From: Nomia melanderi
Lineage: Eukaryota > Arthropoda > Insecta > Hymenoptera > Halictidae
DNA: 64,000 bases
Reading direction: 5' to 3'
Assembly (NCBI RefSeq): GCF_051020985.1
Contig: NC_135006.1
Coordinates: forward strand, 16,633,501-16,697,500
Shown here piece by piece: positions 22,601 to 33,900 of this stretch. Position numbers and translations under genes: made by a program. The notes under the pieces are model-generated. The model was not told the origin of the DNA. It was given only the letters and a program-made list of their open reading frames with translations, and made no database searches. Within the stretch, counting starts at the first letter, position 1. Each line of letters begins with the position of its first letter.

Positions 22601-25600
22601 GAGAGAGGCCGCGATGAAAATGGCGAACAATGAAATTTTGATTGAGCTCGTTGAAAACAGTTCGCGTGAAACTGTGCCAAAAACTGGGCGCATTAATCCG
22701 GAGCGTGGAGCGGGCGCATCGATTGGCCCGCGGCGAAGGAAAGAACGCGAAAAATCGCGTATAATCGAGCAAAGTGTCACCGGGCAAATAACGTTTTCAT
22801 CGCGCGATACGCTGAATATTCGGCGAGATTATGCAAATACAGGCCCGCCGGACCGTAAACTATTCCGCGGTACGCGCCTCAGCGAATTTCATATTTTATC
22901 GTCTTTACCGGCGCGGACGTGCACGCGCGATACGGTAACGACCGAAAACGCCGCGGCGAATCGCTAACGTTCGCGATTCCCCCGATTACTCGAACCTTTC
23001 GTTCGGGGAACCGGTTCGCGGCGATGATTTATGGAACGCGGGTATCGCCGTTTCCGCGGAGGGCACCTTCCGCGAACGGCGGGCGCACGACCACCGAACA
23101 AGCGACTTCTTTGTGCGACAGCTCCGCGGTTCCCACCGATACCCATCGGCAAAAAGAAGAGATCGAATCTCCCGCGGTGCATCTGCGACGATTGTTCGCC
23201 GCGGCGGACTGTCGCTCAGACTTTCCATTGGCCTTAGGCAGCGACACCTTCCTTTCCCGGTTGATTTTTGCCGTCACGCCTTTTCCGTTTCTCCGTGCCC
23301 GGGACCCTATTTCATTTCGAGACGAATTTCCATTAACCGTAATCGAAAGTTTATTCCCGGCGCCACGTATTCTCGCGTAACCGAATTCATTTCGTATTTC
23401 CTTTCGTATTTCATTATCCAATTAATAGGACGGACGGCGGTTATTACCGAGCGCCGTCTGCTTCGAGCACCGTCTAAAGAAGATTAATCGGTTTCCAAGA
23501 CCTCTATCCGCGTGATAATTCAATTGCGATCGCGAAAGTTTTCGGTGGAACTGATTTCGCTGGTTAAATCGTCATCGTTGGCTCGTTAGGGACATTCCCG
23601 TCGCGACGCTGCCTGACGGCGGTTTTTGTCGCCTTCGAGAATTTATCTCCCGGCGAGCGAACGCGGGCGCACCGAATACTATACGTACGAGGCATAATGA
23701 TGCAACGGAGCGAGTGCGAAGATAGAGAGAGAGGGGCGGGGGGGTTGAGGAGGGGGATAGGGAGAACAAGAGAGAGCTAGTTTCGGGTGGGGTGAGGAGA
23801 AACGGGGCAAGGCAGAGCCGGAAGGGTGGCGGCTGGGACGGGGGCTGCTCGGTCGTTTGGCGAGGACAGCGATGAAGCGCGAACTCGAAATTAAATTAAT
23901 GACGCCAATAATCACGCTGGGCCCACTGAATGAATAACAGTTCGTATTAATATCGCGTCTAAACAGCGAGCCGCGATCTCGCTGCGTCGAATCGCGTTTT
24001 CGTCGTTGCCTGTGACCCGCGATAATCGTTGAATTTCGATCGAACCGGGCGGCATGCGCCACAGTGCCGCGACCGGATCCGCGATAATTCCGTTTGTCCG
24101 TCGCGCACGCGTTAACGCCGTTTACGAAAGCTGAAAATGTTACTCGTCCGACGCGACGGGACGCGACGGGACGGCCCCCCGCGCGACACGGGAGACCCGA
24201 TCGCAGTTTTCATTAATCTGCGGACATTCGCGGGGAATTAATGCGTTTACGCGTATACGTATCTCCGACGAATTTAACGAATTCATTTCATTTCCAACGT
24301 GCCGTCCCGGTTTCAAAAGGCGTGTCCCGCGCGCCGAAGCTTTCAACGACCGTCATTCTCGTATCTCGTATCGGTTTTTCATTTCTACGCGTTATCCTTG
24401 GCAATAATCGTCCGTCCACTTCACCTCTGGTAATTACGAATGCGGAAAAAAATGCAGCCGGTTAATGCGTGTGTGCTCAACCGAGATATTAACTACGAAA
24501 TTGATAAAGTCCCCTTCCTTGTGTCGTCGTCGACTTTCTAATGTGCGGTCTAATTAACCGATGCAATCGTACATGTGTAAAATCGCGCGATAAGCGCACC
24601 GAGAGGATGACGTATCGAAACCTCGTCGCGCCGCTTGTCCCTCGATTACAGGAACGAAAGTAATCGCGGTGCGACGTGTCGGGAAGAATGTTCATCGGCC
24701 GAACGAACGGTGTCGGTTTCCGAACGCTTGCGATGCGAGAACTTCAAGCTCGATCGCATCTCGCGGTGCGATCGCGCCGTCTTTGAAGGCAGCGTGGCGG
24801 ATCGTAACGGAACGGAACGAAACGAAACGGAACCGGCAGCCGTTCGTGGTGTCGCGCGAGCGTAAAAACGGCCTTCGCGGTTGCACACCAACAATAATCA
24901 CCGAAAGAGAAACCAGCTAGGATTAATACCGACCGTCAGGCCGACTAAACGGTCCGGATAAAGTCGCGAACTTGCGCCGCGAATTTTACCTCCGCGATTT
25001 CGCCAACCGCCTCGTAAAATATCCAATTACCGACTCCTTTATTCCACTAGGCTTGCTTCGCTTCCATCCTCCATAACTTGTTCAGCGAATAAGACGAGCT
25101 ACTGCGTCACTTGTTCCGCCCGTAACGGAGGTTAACCCGCCGCCGAAATCTACTAATCAACGCACTCGTTCGGGAGCCAACGCGATCGAGTCGAATCGAT
25201 CGCGTTTCGCGAATTACCGTATTCGCCGGTTAGCGTATACGGAACGACAAGCGTAATCTGCTCATCTTTCTCGAAACAATGATAAAAATTCTTCACTTAC
25301 GCAAGCTATCGTATGTAATTATCGTATGCGCGTAGTTTCCATAACATGTAAATTTCACAGTGAAACTCGCGAATTACGTATACGGTGATAATGTGAACAT
25401 TCGAATATTCGGGAGGACTTAAACAGTCTTCGTTAACATTATTTCTACCGAAAGTGTCGCGAATCGTGTTTTGAAGTTTTTAGTTAAAATTATTTGAAAC
25501 GTGGAAAATTCAATTGACTGATTAAACTGATGAAACCAAGGAAATAGACAGGTTCGCTAGGAATAGTGTTCAGGGCTCCTCCGCAGAAGTGAGCGACATC

Positions 25601-26725
25601 TAACGAACCTTATTCAATCCCGATTCGATATCTTTTATTCCGCGTTAACGGAAAACTCGGTATCTCCGCGAATTAGTTTATTCGAATTTGTCCTTAAATT
25701 CTTCGCGTTTAAATATACGAAGCGGGAGATTACCATCGTAAAGCCGATTAATTTGAATGTTTGATTACTTTACCGCAATCAGCCGCATATTGCGCCCACG
25801 TTGTTCGGGTATATTGTTGGCCGGGTATTCGTTAAAACCGATCGATTCGACTCGGCTGATTTCTTTAATCGGCGCTTCGTTAAACGGCTGAAAATATACA
25901 CGGACAGATCGACCGTCGATAGATCCGACGTTCCCTTGTCTAAAATTTTAATCGCCCTTATTACATTTCCACCGATGAAACGAAAACTCCATTCGTTGCT
26001 CGAGTTTCCGCGGATTTCGCGAGCTAAATAGAATCGATCGCGCTGACAGAAACGCTTGATCGATTTCCCGGTTGGAATTTCACGTAAAACATTCTCCCGC
26101 GTTCGCTGTCCGTGTCTCTGGTTCGATAAAATTCTAGGATATTCTCGAACGCGATGAATAATATCGCTACGAAAACGGTCCATAAAATATTTGTCTCTTC
26201 GCGTTGTCTTACCAGCGCGACGTGCTTGACAATTAAAATCAATTGAGTTGACACGTGTGTCTCGTTACATATGAAAAATTCAATTGGCACCGTGAAATGC
26301 TGGTACGCGTGTGTGAATTTTGCATATCGCGGCACGCTCGACTCGATTGTCTCCCAAACCGTTCGACGCCGCGTAACAGTTTTCGATGCAACAAAGTAGA
26401 TCGTTTCGACGGTATCGAATGTTAAATACAATCTGCCCGTGACGCTGCGGCCAATTGGAAACAAACCGAATCGAGTTGCGCGATGTAGCGACAGAACTAA
26501 AGGTGGAAAATACTCACCGCCGACAACGATGAAGTCGTAATTGTTCTCTGGCGGGTCGACTGGTTTGACCCGGTCACACAATTGGGAGATTTCGTTTTTT
26601 GAGCGGATGAACGTATCCAGCAGCGTCATAAAGGTCAGGAACTGCGCGCCTGGGCAGGCGCTGGCAAGACTCGGCCCTAGATAGGGGCCCGAGCATGCCG
26701 ATGTCACGGAGGCGTTGTACGACAT
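16475..26725 (-). CDS. GMC oxidoreductase B (glucose dehydrogenase [FAD, quinone]-like), eight coding exons
   Basis: Predicted FAD-dependent GMC oxidoreductase, paralog of gene A; substrate unknown. Joined exons: 26725-26518, 19284-19156, 18918-18722, 18510-18151, 17769-17622, 17539-17222, 17128-16758, 16642-16475. Phases are consistent, giving 632 codons plus TAG. The FAD motif GGGTAG is at residues 69-74. GMC signature 1 (RGKNLGGTSAHNG) is at about 140-152 and signature 2 (GGAVNSPQVLLLSGIG) at 315-330. The active-site pair is His538 (ENHQAGSCKMG) and Asn582 (SSNT). The C-terminus is 28 residues longer than in gene A and contains WYGHHNHATSF. The first intron is 7,233 nt; the others are 82-381 nt. 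Exon 1 is assigned to this gene because its phase fits, its sequence matches the family leader, and no other first exon is visible between. The ATG at 26725 is the first in frame. Confidence 0.88.
16758..17128 (-). CDS. GMC B coding exon 7 (catalytic His)
   Basis: ACGTTAG acceptor and GTATAC donor; 371 nt. It encodes TLRLASNDPLAKP, the catalytic motif ENHQAGSCKMGPASD and GLRVADTSIMPQ. Confidence 0.95.
17222..17539 (-). CDS. GMC B coding exon 6
   Basis: CTCGCAG acceptor and GTAGCT donor; 318 nt, phase 1 to phase 1. It starts with GVGENLHNHVSY, continues through the substrate-domain segment GPMSSTGLSQLTGIL and DLQFFFGGYQAAC, and ends at NIHPRSRG. Confidence 0.93.
17622..17769 (-). CDS. GMC B coding exon 5 (GMC signature 2)
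   Basis: TTTTAG acceptor and GTAAGC donor; 148 nt ending in phase 1. It encodes REVIVSGGAVNSPQ, VLLLSGIGPKEQL and VVKDLP. The downstream boundary splits a Gly codon and has no counterpart in gene A. Confidence 0.93.
18151..18510 (-). CDS. GMC B coding exon 4
   Basis: TTGTAG acceptor and GTTAGC donor; 360 nt, phase 0 to phase 0. It encodes VLPYFLCSENN through GFTVAQTMNKDGVRDS to MRAVGVEYIQ. It corresponds to two exons of gene A whose combined length is the same. The donor is weaker than the typical GTAAGT/GTGAGT. Confidence 0.92.
18722..18918 (-). CDS. GMC B coding exon 3 (GMC signature 1)
   Basis: GGCGCAG acceptor and GTAAAT donor; 197 nt. It encodes SEIDWQYRT, the signature RGKNLGGTSAHNGMMYMRG and the GWSWEE end. 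Confidence 0.95.
19156..19284 (-). CDS. GMC B coding exon 2 (FAD-binding beta-alpha-beta)
   Basis: TTTCCGCAG acceptor and GTAAGA donor; 129 nt, phase 1 to phase 1. It encodes GGTAGSVVASRLSE, VLVLEAGPDAPPG and SMVAMFLG, directly alignable with gene A exon 3. Confidence 0.94.
19530..19553. repeat. (CA)n(CG)n compound microsatellite
   Basis: Five CA units followed by about seven CG units, inside the first intron of GMC B. Confidence 0.9.
21104..21117. repeat. (TA)n microsatellite
   Basis: A short TA run inside the first intron of GMC B. Confidence 0.7.
23721..23778. repeat. Purine-rich GA/G tract
   Basis: Almost uninterrupted purines on the plus strand, with GAGA and G-run segments, inside the first intron of GMC B. 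Confidence 0.75.
24805..24833. repeat. (AACGG)n / (AACGA)n pentamer repeat
   Basis: Five consecutive AACGG/AACGA units in the first intron of GMC B. Confidence 0.8.
26518..26725 (-). CDS. GMC B coding exon 1 (leader and start of FAD domain)
   Basis: Starts at the first in-frame ATG (MSYNASVTSAC) and ends at a GTGAGT donor in phase 1 after NNYDFIVVG. The leader, with conserved Cys residues and a FLTFMTLLDTF segment, matches the layout of gene A exon 2. An AG just before the ATG could be an acceptor from an untranslated exon. Confidence 0.85.
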
Positions 26726-27033
26726 CCTTCGCCGAACAAAACAACAATTATTCTGTGCGCTAGTTCGCGGAAATTGCGATCGTACAACGGCCAAGAAAAT
26801 TATCAAGGCAGTGTCACGTGGCGCGGGTGACTGGAAAAAGCGGTACCGTATACTCTCTCATTACGTGATAGATCGATAAGAAGGATTAGGTAATGACTCG
26901 TGAATGGACAGGTCGATGAATTTATTGCTTATAATGGAAACGGGGGCGTTTACAACGGAGTTGTGCTACTCAATCACATCTGCTACGACAGAAGCGTCTA
27001 AATACTATTATTTGATATTAGAAGTGTTTAGTA

Positions 27034-27081
27034 ATATATATATATATATATATAGTATATATATATATATATATATACTAT
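27034..27081. repeat. (TA)n microsatellite, self-complementary
   Basis: Two long TA runs separated by a single G-C interruption (TATAGTATA), about 310 bp upstream of the GMC B start codon. The array can pair with itself. Confidence 0.9.
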
Positions 27082-27652
27082 AATCTAAAATGATAATTCA
27101 ACTCCGACAGCTTGCACACCATAGAAAGGTATTTAATCCTTCGAATCGACATGCAACTCCCTTAGGTTCCGTCTGAAACGCAGTAAACGCACCCTAACTG
27201 GTCGCATCGCGAGTGAATCGCGTGCGTACGGATATTCGCGTTTCGGTCGGACTTGGAAGTTTTTGCTACCGGCTAATGTCCGTATCCGGTAGTCGGCAAT
27301 CCGAGTCAGGGCCGTACGGAAATCAGGCGGATCGCGTGCGCGATGCGGGCTGAAGCGGTCCGACTTTCTCGCGGAAAAAAACTCGCGGGCTGGTTGTGCT
27401 CCCCGGTCTTCGTTTCCCGAGGCTCGTCGCGCGCCGCAGTCGATTCTAATTTCCATTCGGCTCCGTTTCCCGGCGCGAGGAACAAGCCCCGATGCTCCCT
27501 TTTACGTAAGCCCGAGCCGCATTAAAATCACACCGAAATAAATATTCGCATTAATTAGGAAGCCGAGCGAATTAATGCGCATCTAACTAACCGGCCGTGT
27601 TAATTAATTTACCTCTAATTAACGTGGCCGCGTTTACCGAGGCGGCCAGGCA

Positions 27653-27669
27653 GCGCGCGCGCGCGCGCG
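27653..27669. repeat. (GC)n microsatellite
   Basis: Eight GC units in a stretch that also carries clustered TAATTA sites. Confidence 0.85.
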
Positions 27670-27912
27670 GCCGTGCGCTCTCTCGCCCACTGCGCCGCGG
27701 GAATTAATATTTGAAGGAACAACGCTGGAAAAAGTATGCGCGAGAACGTTAATTATTAACTCGCGTTTTCGTAGCATTACGCGGCGAGAGCTCCGCGGTG
27801 TAGTTTGAAAATCCGACGATCACTTTATCATCCGGCCGCTGCGTGGGATGCAACGCGCGCGACGTTAATCACGATTTAGTAATATTTCATTGTTTACTGT
27901 TCTGGGGAGCGC

Positions 27913-27940
27913 ACCGCCGCCGCCGTCGCCGCCGCGCCGC
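27913..27940. repeat. (CCG)n trinucleotide repeat
   Basis: About nine CCG-type units with one T interruption. Confidence 0.8.
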
Positions 27941-30900
27941 GGGAACCTCGGACGACCGCAAGGATTCCACGGGTGTGCTTTTAACGAACCTCGAGCTAAC
28001 AAGACTGACGGACGACCAAAAACGCCGCGAGCTCTGTGACCGGATCCGCCCCGCCCGGCCGAGTTTCGATCAGCGACGAAAAACTGATTCACAATTCCGC
28101 GAGTTCCGTCCGCGCACTTGTTCCTCGTTGCATAATCACACTCGCAGTCGGTCGTTCACCTTACCTTCGAATATCACGGGACGATCGATTGACTAGAAAT
28201 CCGTTGAATGCGAGGATCGATCGAGCGCGATATTACGCTCGGCGTGTACGGATGCGCACAAGAGATAAACACAATAAACACGTGATAGGGCAGGTACGGC
28301 ACACGAGGTACAGCCTCACAGCTACGAGCGCGGAACGTGTGACTGTAAAACCTCTCACCGTCGAACGTCCTTTTATAATTCGTCTCCCACCGTGTTGCCC
28401 TTTTCCTCTTCGCAGCCGCGTGGTTCGGCTCCCCGAGAAAATCGCTGGGACTTTTTCGTCGAATCCGACGGTCTCGGATCACTCCTACGTTCGGATCCAA
28501 GGTGAAGATCGTAGGTGACGTCGCGTAATTTCCGTGATGACCCTCGATGAGCCATAGGATTCTTCTACCCGGAGTTTAGACGATACGAATAATCGTTATC
28601 GTAAACGCCGATCGTTTTCTTCTCTTTGTTTTCCGCGGATGTACGACAGCTTAATTAGCCATTCGTCTACTCACGACACCTTGGATCCTCGCGAGTCCGT
28701 CGGGAATCGCTAATCGCCCGATCAAAGTCGTCTCATCGAACATTCTCGAGGAGGGCTCTTCTGGAAATTCGATAGTTCCCAGAAGTAACCCTCGAACGAA
28801 GCCACGGTATATTTTGAACCGCCTTCGTCCAACTTCTTAACCTTTGACGCTTTACCCGACGGATCAATTGTACGTGGCTTCGAGTTCGGAAATACATCGA
28901 GGGAAATTATTAAACGAGAAACCGGGCGTATATACGGATCGGATATGGTCGCTGGTCGATTCGATAGGGTTTTACTCGTGCTCGGCTGGCACCGTCGATC
29001 TTTTTCGTCGGCGGTTCGATAGTCCGGATAGGAACTCGATCGGGATCGTTCATTTCCGCGTGATGCGTTCGTGCGAACCGATATTTATGACCTGGGTCTT
29101 CGCGTTCCCATAATACCGCCGGTACTAACGCGCTCAAACGATTCGATCTTCGTGACGAAATTGCTAACGACGGGAACATTGTCCACGGGAAAGCAACGAT
29201 CGTCCGTATTCTCGTGGCGTTAATAAACCGTGAATCGGCGGTTATTTCGTATCGTACACGCCCGGAATATAATAACGCCGGCACACGCTACCGCGCGGCC
29301 CGATAACAGCGTTTCACTTAGCTCGACTGAATTGGATTCATTGACCACGGATAGCTACGTGACATCTGATACATACGTGACCGGTAATTCTTTCGCCGCG
29401 GGCTGCATCCGCGTTACCTACCTCGGAACAACGACGGAAATGGCCATTACCGAAATTACGTGGTTTCGATTCGACCCGGCGCGATTAATAATCGGCTACA
29501 CCGTCCGATTTCCGAGATCAAAGACACCGTCTGTCCTTGGACGCCTGCTGATATTGCGAACGGTGCGTCGAACGGATTTTCTCGGCGATCCGATGCACGG
29601 GTAAACCGATAACGTTGATGCATCGAACGCTGATACGACTCTTTCACTGAAAATGAGAATCCGAACGGGAAACAGCGTGTCGCCGGCCGATAATTTTCCC
29701 TCGAAATTTATCATTCGCGAAATGAAACTGCGGACAGACGTTTTGGAATCGCGTTTCGTGGTCTGGCGATTCTCCTTCTTTCCTGGCGGGCATCCTAAGG
29801 TATTCCGAGCAGCGACGTTAATCGGGGAACCATTTCCCACGCTAACGAGCCGAAGAATCGCCGCGGATCCGTGAAATGGCATTGTTCCGACGCGGATCGT
29901 GCACACCTGGTTGAACAGAAATCATATTTCCCGCGAAACTCGCTGCTGCGCTGGACAATGGGACTTCCGGGTTTTTCGCGACTATAGCGTGCAACCAGTA
30001 ACCTACAATCCTTCCATAGGCATACTTCTCACGAATTTCGTCTTAAGGTTCCTGCGCGTTACCCGAGTTTTCTCTGGAACCTCTAGCGTTAGTTACTGAA
30101 CACTGAGCTTAGGGGTGCATATCGAATACAAGTTCACCAATGTAAATTTCAGGCTTTACGCGTATTCGGCGGGAATATAAGGGAACGAAAGGGAAGGGAG
30201 CAAGACAAATCCGAAGACTGCTCGCAGTTGTCGCTGCGATTGCTCGTCGTTGTCGCGGTAATTCGCGTCGGAGCTTGTTCCAACGATCTAGAGCTCGACG
30301 CAATAAGGCGACGCAGCCGATAACACGAAGCATCGCAATTTCATTTGCGAGCTCGGAGTCAGAGTCTCGAGTCGCGGCCGGAGCGTATCCCAAAAGGGAA
30401 TAAGACTATTATTGGCCCTGTCCCCGGCTAATAAGTTGAACCGCGTCGCGCCCTGCCCGTGGCACACTTTCTTGAGCTCTCGCGCTAAATTAAATATTCG
30501 CTCGCCCCTTCGCCGTTACCGATTCGACGGAGCCCGATTCGAGGACACCCCTCGACTCCGTTATTCGCTGGGTAAACGTTCAACTAGTCGATTATTCTCG
30601 AACGAGATTACAAAATTCGAAGCTAATGCAGCTTCCCCCGCGCTGGCTCCATTTTATCTCTAGCGCTTTATCGTTGGAAGTATTGTTTCCGCTCCTCCGT
30701 CTTCCCGGTCGATTAACGGTTTTTCTCGGCGAGCATGGGAAGTGGTTCTTTTCACCTCCGTCTCTTAAGTGGTCCGCGGAAACAAGTTTTCTTGCCCCCG
30801 AAGCGACGAATCTAAACGAGTTACGCGATTGTTTCGCGAGACGATATCCAGGCGCAGCCTCGAAACGACTCGCGAGAGGCGCTCGAAATTTTTACGAGCT

Positions 30901-33900
30901 CGGAAGCGACAGAATTTTCTCGATTAGTCGCGATCCATTAACACTCGAACTACCGAGCAGTTGGAATGATTTTACTAACGGTTTCATAGGGAAATTGAGA
31001 AAGCGAGGTTCGAAGCGATTCGCATTGTTGTATCCGCGCAAACACACGAGTTTGCCTTACAATTTCTAGCGAAAGTTTCTTTATCATCGGAACAATCGTG
31101 AATCTGAGAATTGCGAAACGGACGATGTTGACCCATCCGGCGGCTCTAGTGTTAATACGTTGGTTAACCGCGATTCCGGAGGATGCAATAAACGCGGAGA
31201 TTCCTATTTCGTTTCTGCCGCACACGCGGTCCTCGCGGGAGACGGATCTCCGACAATGCCGGGACGAGTGTCTTCGATGACTCGCGGCGGTTCGATGACG
31301 AGCACCGTTTACGCAAGGTATTTTCCGTTTTGTCAACGAATACGCTCTCCCCATTGTTTCACTCCTTCGGCTTGTCCGTTCGACAAACAGAAGAGGCTCT
31401 TCGCGGGAATCGATATCGCATGATTTTGCGTTTCCATTCCAACGATAACGATCGCAGGCTCCCGCGGGCTCTCGTCGATGACGCATCGATGCATGTTACA
31501 CCGATCAAATCGCAATCAATAACCATATTAACCAACGATCGTAAATCTTCGATGATAGGCGCCGCGCAATTCCTACGGCTGTTTCTCGATAAGTTTAACC
31601 GCAAGTCACTTTTTCGGCGTATCGTTAGCGTTAACTGTGCATACGATGAATTGCACGAATCTTCGAAATCGGTATTCTCGCAGAAGGGAAATGAGTAATT
31701 TCGATCTTTCCAGCGACAATGCCTGTCAGCGGCTTGAAAATTTGAAAAAGGGAAACCCTGCCGGATGTTCAGGACGCGAATACATCTCTTTCGTATTCGT
31801 TTCGAAGGTCGAACACGATTACGTTCGCTAACACTCGACAGATTTCCGGCAACGATTTGACTCGCTGTTCAGTCGTGACGTCGACGGAAATCTTACCGCC
31901 TGTTTAGACAACGCTGTGAATTATAAAGGGTAAACAGAAGGAGAATTTATCGTTTAATATTGCGAAGGGGTTCGCTTATTCAAGCCCGAGCAACCGGGAA
32001 GCAGACACAGTGCTCGAGGAGACCCGCTTTATAGCTTCGTTCTCCCGCACGTCGTTATTTAAGCAACGCTGACCGATTAACTCATCTCGGCAGGCGCATC
32101 AAATATGCAAATGCCGCTTTAAGATTGAACGATACTAAGCGCTGCCTTATCTGGAAATCCTTTTCGCTCGATCTTCGCACGACCAGCGTTTAGACGGTTC
32201 TGGTTTATCCGTGCCGCGGCGCAATCAGCGTAAATACGTTTCACCGTTGTAAAAAAGAAATCCGAAAGGAAGCACGCATCCGAACGGAGCTCGTCGATAT
32301 TTCTCCCCGACGACTCGCGATGGTGTTTCGGCGGGTTAATGTGGAAATGTGTTTCGTTAACACGCGAAGCGCGGCTGATCGCGCGGTTTTATCGTTTCTT
32401 CGCCGGCGTGGATAAGAGAATATAATAGCCGGCGCGCGCGAGCGGGTGCGGCACGTTCTCGGGAGCGCACGCGGGAATACGCGTCCCGTCCATATTTTGC
32501 ACGGCGCTCGGTCCGCTTTAGTGGAGCACGTTACGAGCATTAAGGCGACTCGACTGTCACGCCGCGACCACTGCAAATAGCCGTTGGTTATGTTTTCCTA
32601 CCGAATATCATCGCTCGCAGGATGCGCCGGCACGGCAGCGTTCCCGCGGCAGCATCTTTATACGCGTACACGGTTTTAGTGTCGGCCCCATCGCGTAGAA
32701 TGGCGATGACATCATGTAAAAACTCGAAACCGGCAACCCGAGAGTTTGTGATCGCATCGCGTCGCGGATAATCCGTCATATATATACGGCAGCTGCATAA
32801 CACTCGGCAAAAGACGCTTCAAGCCATTCCTTTTGTCCAGGGATTATATAAGCGGCTCGCCTCGCCGGTCCGCCTCTAATATCGTTTCGTTATCCGATAG
32901 AACGTTAAGCAAATCCCGCGGACAGACTGATCGTTAATTATTGTCTCCGCGTCGCCGCGAGCGCACGGAATAGCCGGACTGCGCGCGTCGACGTGGCCGC
33001 GTACCGTCGCGATTGCAAATTTTCTCTCCGTTCGACGGATACGCGAGGCGGACCTATCGATCGGACGGGTATAATTAACAACAAATAACTGATTTAAATT
33101 CCACGACGCGCGAGCGGAAAATTGACCGTCGAAGACGAGCGGACGATGGTTAATGGCCCTTCGGCTCGCGATTGCTTCGCAGCCGCAGCGGAATCGGTAA
33201 TTAAACTTCAATTTCCGCGCTATTATTCCTACTTCGTCTAATATCCAGGCTCCGCGCGCTCGGGCCGGTGCAGCGCAACGTGAACCACGGAATATTGCCG
33301 CTGCGTTGGAAAGTCATCGAACGAACGGACGCGGCGCGGAGTTCCTTAACGGTCGCAGTTATCGTAAAACGAATATAATGTCGGTGGGCAAAGACAATGC
33401 ACTCTTCTCGGGTTCGCGGTCGAGCGGACTAAGGGACTATAATTTTCGTGTCCCTGGATGTATTAACCGTGCTTCGTTTATCTTTCCGACGGCTCCGCTG
33501 GCTCGCGATAATGGATGAAAGAAGAAGCTCCGCAGAATTACGGAAATCTATTCTCGCTGTTTAAAAGGTACCACGACACAGAGGGCAGCCAAGAGAAAAA
33601 GCACACGGGGGCAAATCGTCGGGAAAGACAAACCGTTTCCGACGTGACTCCCTTCTCCCGCGCTGGTTTCCCTCGGTGTTCCGATTCACCGTACGAAACA
33701 AACCTATTCGCGGTTTCCACGCTCGATTCGGCTGGAAATAAACCAAAGACGGAACTTTCGATTCCCATCGATCGGGCTTGTTCGCGCTCGATCGCTGGAT
33801 AATCGGCGATAACGAATTTCGGGGACGGGATTCGCAAGGATAAGGCGCGCGTCGACCGAGCGATTCAATGATATTTATTCGCCGCGTAACTTTTCTTGTT

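Larger units (their letters stand above)
19285..26517 (-). other. Large first intron of GMC B
   Basis: 7.2 kb between the phase-1 donor after FIVVG and the acceptor before GGTAGSVV. It holds simple repeats (CA/CG near 19,540; TA near 21,110; a purine tract near 23,740). Long open frames around 21,120-21,800 and 22,120-22,410 show no recognisable protein and begin at non-ATG codons. A nested gene or an untranslated exon cannot be excluded. Confidence 0.6.
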
